Shown one piece after another: positions 5,796-8,692 of a stretch of DNA of 8,692 nt (positions within the stretch are counted from its first letter, which is position 1; every line of letters begins with the position of its first letter). The notes beneath the pieces are model-generated. The model made no database searches and had not been told where the DNA came from. It worked only from the letters and a program-made list of their open reading frames with translations. Origin of the DNA: Desulfuromonas sp. SDB (GTDB lineage: Bacteria > SDB-A); contig LKUE01000253.1 in assembly GCA_001412365.1 (NCBI GenBank), positions 1-8,692 on the forward strand. The letters run 5' to 3'. The position numbers were made by a program, and so were the translations under genes.

Positions 5796-6820
5796 TGGAA
5801 GTTCCTTTTTATCTAACACCGGCAAAAGGCAGTAAGTTATCGGATATCGCTCAGGACCGCATCTATTGGTTTGTCGCTGAAGCTTCCGAGAAGCGAAAGT
5901 TTTCCTTTGAGACAACCCCGACACTAATGAATGTGCTAACCGAACTGGATCTGCTCGACAATAACCGCCTTCTTCATGCTGCCTTAATGCTTTTCGGTAA
6001 AAAGCCTCAGCGCTTCTGTCCCGCAGCTGTGGTAAAATGTTCACATTATCATGGTACCGAAGTGACGCGACCGATACCCAGTCATCAAGTTTTTGGAAAT
6101 ACCCTCTTCGAGCAAGTTGACAATGCGGTAGATTTCGTACTTTCCCACCTTGACCGCACTATTGGGAATCGGGAGGAGACTACAATCGCCGAGGAGAAGC
6201 TTGAAATTCCCAAAGAGGCGATTCGCGAGATCATTGTTAACGCCGTAGCCCACCGGAACTACGATTCCAATGCGTCTGTGCAGATTGACGTATTTACAGA
6301 CCGGGTTGAAATCATGAATCCTGGTGGGCTTCCTGGCGAACTAACGGTCGACGACTTAGTCAAGAAACACCTCTCGGTACCGGTGAATCCCTTCCTAGCT
6401 AGACCTTTCTACTTGGCCGGTTATATCAATCAACTAGGCTACGGTACTCTAAACGTTGTTAAATGGTGTCGGGAAGCTGGTCTTCCAGACCCTAAATTCG
6501 ATCCGGTGGAGAACCGTTTTCGAGTCACCATTTGGCGAAACTGGCTTACCGATGATCGCATAAAGGGCCTTAACCTTAATGAGAGACAAGTCAAAACCAT
6601 TCAATTTCTCAAATCAGACCTCCACATCACTAATGCCGAATTCCAAAAGTTAAACGGTGTATCACGCGCGACTGCCAAACGTGATCTCGATGAAATGGTA
6701 AAGCTAGGACTTCTCAAACTCGAAGGGGCTGGCCGATCCGCCCATTACCGGCTCTCCGGGTATCGGCTCAACAATGGCTCAAACGGCTCACATTACCGCA
6801 ATACTGGAAATGGCTCATAA
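5795..6820 (+). CDS. RecG-C-terminal-like HATPase with winged helix (second half of split pair)
   Basis: Numbered from the ATG at 5795 (341 aa). An N-terminal linker with LTELDLLDNNRLLHAALMLF (48-67) and VKCSHYHGTEVTRPIPS (80-96) leads to an HATPase_c_4 (GHKL) domain. Its N-box is EIIVNAVAHRNY (145-156, N149), the glycine motif is EIMNPGGLPG (172-181), and the second glycine box is LGYGTLNVV (214-222). A winged helix-turn-helix covers about 258-315 (ITNAEFQKLNGVSRATAKRDL). Proteins annotated as RecG-like or ATP-binding transcriptional regulators share this C-terminal plan but have no helicase domain. Coupling to DUF4062 suggests one complex. An in-frame ATG at 5762 gives 11 more residues. The C-terminus is Asn-Gly-Ser-rich, and its DNA repeat continues beyond the stop codon. 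Confidence 0.8.
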   Translation: MEVPFYLTPAKGSKLSDIAQDRIYWFVAEASEKRKFSFETTPTLMNVLTELDLLDNNRLLHAALMLFGKKPQRFCPAAVVKCSHYHGTEVTRPIPSHQVFGNTLFEQVDNAVDFVLSHLDRTIGNREETTIAEEKLEIPKEAIREIIVNAVAHRNYDSNASVQIDVFTDRVEIMNPGGLPGELTVDDLVKKHLSVPVNPFLARPFYLAGYINQLGYGTLNVVKWCREAGLPDPKFDPVENRFRVTIWRNWLTDDRIKGLNLNERQVKTIQFLKSDLHITNAEFQKLNGVSRATAKRDLDEMVKLGLLKLEGAGRSAHYRLSGYRLNNGSNGSHYRNTGNGS

Positions 6821-6837
6821 ACGGCTCAAATGGCTCA
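6765..6837 (+). repeat. Six GGCTCA repeats across the gene end
   Basis: GGCTCA occurs at 6765, 6776, 6785, 6812, 6823 and 6832, mostly within the unit AA(T/C)GGCTCA, encoding Asn-Gly-Ser. The fourth copy ends directly at the stop codon TAA (6818-6820). Two further copies follow out of frame because of the bases TA at 6818-6819. Without these two bases the frame would continue NGSNGSFI to a TAG at 6844-6846. Confidence 0.8.
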
Positions 6838-6866
6838 TTCATTTAGCATCACTCAGAGGAAGTGAA

Positions 6867-6989
6867 ATGACAACAAGCATTAGCAGTTATGCGCATAACA
6901 AATCACTAAAGCCAACTACTTACGCATGTCACTCACTTTGCAGAGCAAGCAAAGTCCGCGCCACGCTACGGCGGCTTAGTTCCACATAA
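6867..6989 (+). CDS. Small ORF reading through an attC (40 aa)
   Basis: The ATG at 6867 follows GAGGA (6856-6860) at 6 nt, a good ribosome binding site. Only the first residues (MTTSISS) lie before the attC; the rest (for example KSLKPTTYACH and RATLRRLSST) is attC read in frame, a common kind of cassette tail. It may be the remnant of a cassette gene whose body was deleted. A functional peptide is not supported. Confidence 0.25.
   Translation: MTTSISSYAHNKSLKPTTYACHSLCRASKVRATLRRLSST
6886..6899. repeat. R'/R'' palindromic junction GTTATGC-GCATAAC
   Basis: GTTATGC (6886-6892), a cassette-start core site, is directly abutted by its reverse complement GCATAAC (6893-6899), an R'' box. The 14-bp palindrome is what a cassette with no content between its start and its attC would show. 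Confidence 0.7.
6893..6985 (+). other. attC: attC-like site with degenerate 3' end
   Basis: R'' is GCATAAC (6893-6899). L'' CTAAAGCC (6906-6913) pairs with GGCTTAG (6973-6979), leaving one extra A as the likely extrahelical base. ACTTTGC (6935-6941) and GCAAAGT (6949-6955) form an inner hairpin. The only GTT nearby is GTTCCAC (6979-6985), which abuts L' without the usual spacer and does not fit GTTRRRY. The expected position of R' reads ACATAAG instead. The site therefore seems damaged or divergent at its right end. Confidence 0.6.
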
Positions 6990-7002
6990 GAGAATTGAAT
7001 TT

Positions 7003-8692
7003 ATGGTAAAAGAATATTTGAAGAAAATAGCTGAGACAACGATACAAGGTGACGCTAGAGAAGAAAGCTATTATCCTCAACTTGCTGATCTTTTTATAAA
7101 TTTTTCAGAATCGATTGGGAAGAAGAAAATACATGTTACAACTCTTCCGAAAAAAACTGATGCAGGAAATCCAGATTTTAGGATTTGGGATGGAAAACAA
7201 CATATCGTTGGTTATGTTGAAGCTAAAGTACCTGGAACTGATTTGAACAGGATTGAAGATTCCGAACAGTTAAAAAGATATCGAAGTACCTTCCCAAATC
7301 TAATACTTACTGATTTTTACGAATTCCGTTTATTCCGAGACGGTAAGCTTATAGATAAGATCTTTATTGGTCGACCATATGTCGCTCAAAAACTTAAAAT
7401 AGCATCACCGGTTGAAAATGAAAAATCACTCATAAAAATATTTGAAAAGTTCTTTGCATTTTCTTTACCTAAAGTATTTAGTGCAGAAACGTTAGCTATT
7501 GAACTTGCTAAAAGAACTCGATTTTTAAAAGATGAAGTGATTCATCAAGAATTGGAAGATGAAGAAAATAACAGTAATGAGGTCATAGGTTTTTTTGATG
7601 CTTTTCAAAAATACTTGATAGCAGGATTAAAAAAAGATGAGTTTGCTGATATATATTCACAAACTATAGCTTATGGTTTATTTGCTGCCCGTACTCGCTC
7701 CGAAAAAGAATTCAATAGACGATTAGCTTATAACTTTATCCCGCCAACAATTGGAATATTGAAAGATGTATTTCAATTTATTTCATTAGGGAAAGTACCT
7801 CAACAAATGGAAGTGATTATTGATGATATAGTAGAAGTACTTATTGCAGCAGACATATCAAAAATACTACAAGACTACTATAAGAAAGGCAAGGGACAAG
7901 ATCCGATTATCCATTTTTACGAGACTTTTCTAAATCAATATGATCCTAAAACTCGAGAGAAAAGAGGTGTTTATTATACACCTGAACCAGTGGTAAATTA
8001 TATTGTTCGTTCTCTAAATGAAACTCTAATTAATGATTTTGGAAAAGAAAACGGTTTCGCAAATACTGATGTTACAGTGCTTGATCCAGCAGGTGGGACA
8101 CTTACATTTTTAGCACAAACTACCAAATTTGCCATAGAAAATTTTGTTGACAAATTTGGAGAAGGACATAAAGCAAATTTTATCCGAGATCATATACTTC
8201 AAAATTTCTATGCATTTGAACTAATGATGGCCCCCTATGCCATTGCACACCTTAAAATGTCTTTCTTACTGGATGAATATGGATATAAGATGCAGGACAA
8301 TGATCGTTTTAAGCTCTACTTGACTAATACATTAGAAGTAGAAGATCTTGAACAAACTCGAATACCTGGCATGGCTTCTTTGGCAGAAGAAAGCAAACAA
8401 GCCTCTTTAGTAAAAAAGAAACAACCAATTCTGGCGATAATGGGTAATCCACCATATTCAATATCTTCCTACAATAAATCTGATTTTATTGAAGATATAA
8501 TGGATTTGTATAAACAGGACGTAAGAGATGAAAAAAACATTCAACTACTGTCAGATGATTACGCCAAATTCATCCGATTCTGCCATTGGAAAATTGAACA
8601 GACAGGTACAGGTGTTGTAGGCCTGATTACAAAAAACACATATCTAAACACTTCTGCATTCAAAGGTTTACGAAAAAAGATATTAGAATTTT
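7003..8692 (+). CDS. Type IIG/ISP-like restriction-methyltransferase (3' end beyond window)
   Basis: The frame is open from the ATG at 7003 to the window edge (563 codons, no stop), so the protein is incomplete. The N-terminus has a PD-(D/E)xK nuclease pattern: NPDFRIWDG with D58, then VGYVEAK with E73 and K75. A helical linker is followed by RGVYYTPEPVVNYIVRSL (321-338), the adenine-methylase region. SAM-binding motif I is DPAGGTLTFL (361-370), FYAFELMMAPYAIAHLKM lies at 402-419, and catalytic motif IV is NPPYS (482-486). It would cut and N6-methylate DNA in one polypeptide. There is no room for a helicase between nuclease and methylase, so it is not LlaGI-like. The recognition domain should lie downstream. 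Only a weak AGAG precedes the ATG. Whether this gene is a cassette is unclear. It is AT-rich, like intI and the OLD gene. Confidence 0.85.
   Translation, partial: MVKEYLKKIAETTIQGDAREESYYPQLADLFINFSESIGKKKIHVTTLPKKTDAGNPDFRIWDGKQHIVGYVEAKVPGTDLNRIEDSEQLKRYRSTFPNLILTDFYEFRLFRDGKLIDKIFIGRPYVAQKLKIASPVENEKSLIKIFEKFFAFSLPKVFSAETLAIELAKRTRFLKDEVIHQELEDEENNSNEVIGFFDAFQKYLIAGLKKDEFADIYSQTIAYGLFAARTRSEKEFNRRLAYNFIPPTIGILKDVFQFISLGKVPQQMEVIIDDIVEVLIAADISKILQDYYKKGKGQDPIIHFYETFLNQYDPKTREKRGVYYTPEPVVNYIVRSLNETLINDFGKENGFANTDVTVLDPAGGTLTFLAQTTKFAIENFVDKFGEGHKANFIRDHILQNFYAFELMMAPYAIAHLKMSFLLDEYGYKMQDNDRFKLYLTNTLEVEDLEQTRIPGMASLAEESKQASLVKKKQPILAIMGNPPYSISSYNKSDFIEDIMDLYKQDVRDEKNIQLLSDDYAKFIRFCHWKIEQTGTGVVGLITKNTYLNTSAFKGLRKKILEF

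Larger units (their letters stand above)
61..6985 (+). mobile_element. Integron: integrase, attI and cassette array
   Basis: The integrase reads away from a series of plus-strand cassettes, the standard integron layout. Cassette borders follow the G^TT cleavage rule. Cassette 1 is 1444-2350, cassette 2 is 2351-2514, cassette 3 is 2515-4420, cassette 4 is 4421-5166, and cassette 5 runs from 5167, probably to 6886. An attC-only unit follows. In cassettes 1-4 the bases at the cassette start are the exact reverse complement of the R'' box at its end: GTTGGGCA/TGCCCAAC, GTTGCAGGGCGC/GCGCCCTGCAAC, GTTATGTTT/AAACATAAC and GTTGGAAAGC/GCTTTCCAAC. This agreement is seen directly. The right end is unresolved because the last attC lacks a clean R' box and the window stops inside the next gene. 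Confidence 0.9.

Noticed and set aside
6765-6892. attC of cassette 5 with R'' GCTCAAC (6766-6772) and R' GTTATGC
   Set aside because: The boxes fit the consensus loosely, but the intervening sequence is the coding GGCTCA repeat. I could not find L''/L' arms that pair.

Overview
This window is the start of an integron. A tyrosine recombinase of the IntI type lies at the left edge on the minus strand. It is followed by an AT-rich attI/promoter region of about 140 bp and then by plus-strand gene cassettes separated by attC recombination sites. The host cannot be named from this sequence. The integrase and its flanks are AT-rich, the integrase is unusually long (414 aa), and the cassettes differ visibly in base composition, as expected when they come from different sources. 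No antibiotic-resistance gene, transposon end or plasmid gene is visible. An environmental, chromosome-type integron is therefore more likely than a clinical mobile one, but this is inference.

Layout. intI is at 61-1305 (minus). A good sigma70-type promoter at 1382-1410 points into the array, with an 8-bp inverted repeat (1411-1430) over the expected transcription start. The first cassette boundary is between 1443 and 1444. Cassette 1 (1444-2350) carries a TIR-domain protein. Cassette 2 (2351-2514) has no ORF and is essentially only an attC site. Cassette 3 (2515-4420) carries an OLD-family ATPase/Toprim nuclease whose C-terminal 21 residues are encoded by its attC. Cassette 4 (4421-5166) carries a zinc-ribbon/DUF4145 protein. 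Cassette 5 (from 5167, probably to 6886) carries a translationally coupled pair: a DUF4062 protein and a RecG-C-terminal-like ATPase with a winged helix. A palindromic junction at 6886-6899 then opens a second ORF-less attC unit whose 3' end is degenerate. From 7003 to the window edge there is a large open frame for a type IIG/ISP-like restriction-methyltransferase, cut off at the end of the window.

The cassette borders are supported internally. In each of cassettes 1-4, the first bases of the cassette (GTT...) are the exact reverse complement, over 8 to 12 bp, of the R'' box at its end. This is what a circular attC cut at G^TT should leave. Cassette 5 breaks the rule and looks like a fusion or a product of deletion.

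Functionally, almost every gene belongs to a family that recurs in phage-defence islands: TIR NADase-like, OLD nuclease, DUF4145, DUF4062/HATPase and restriction-modification. The window reads as an integron acting as a shuffleable store of candidate defence genes, with the promoter-proximal cassette (TIR) expected to be the most strongly expressed. The genes are mostly independent one-gene units rather than one multi-gene system. The exceptions are the DUF4062/HATPase pair and possibly whatever follows the restriction-methylase.
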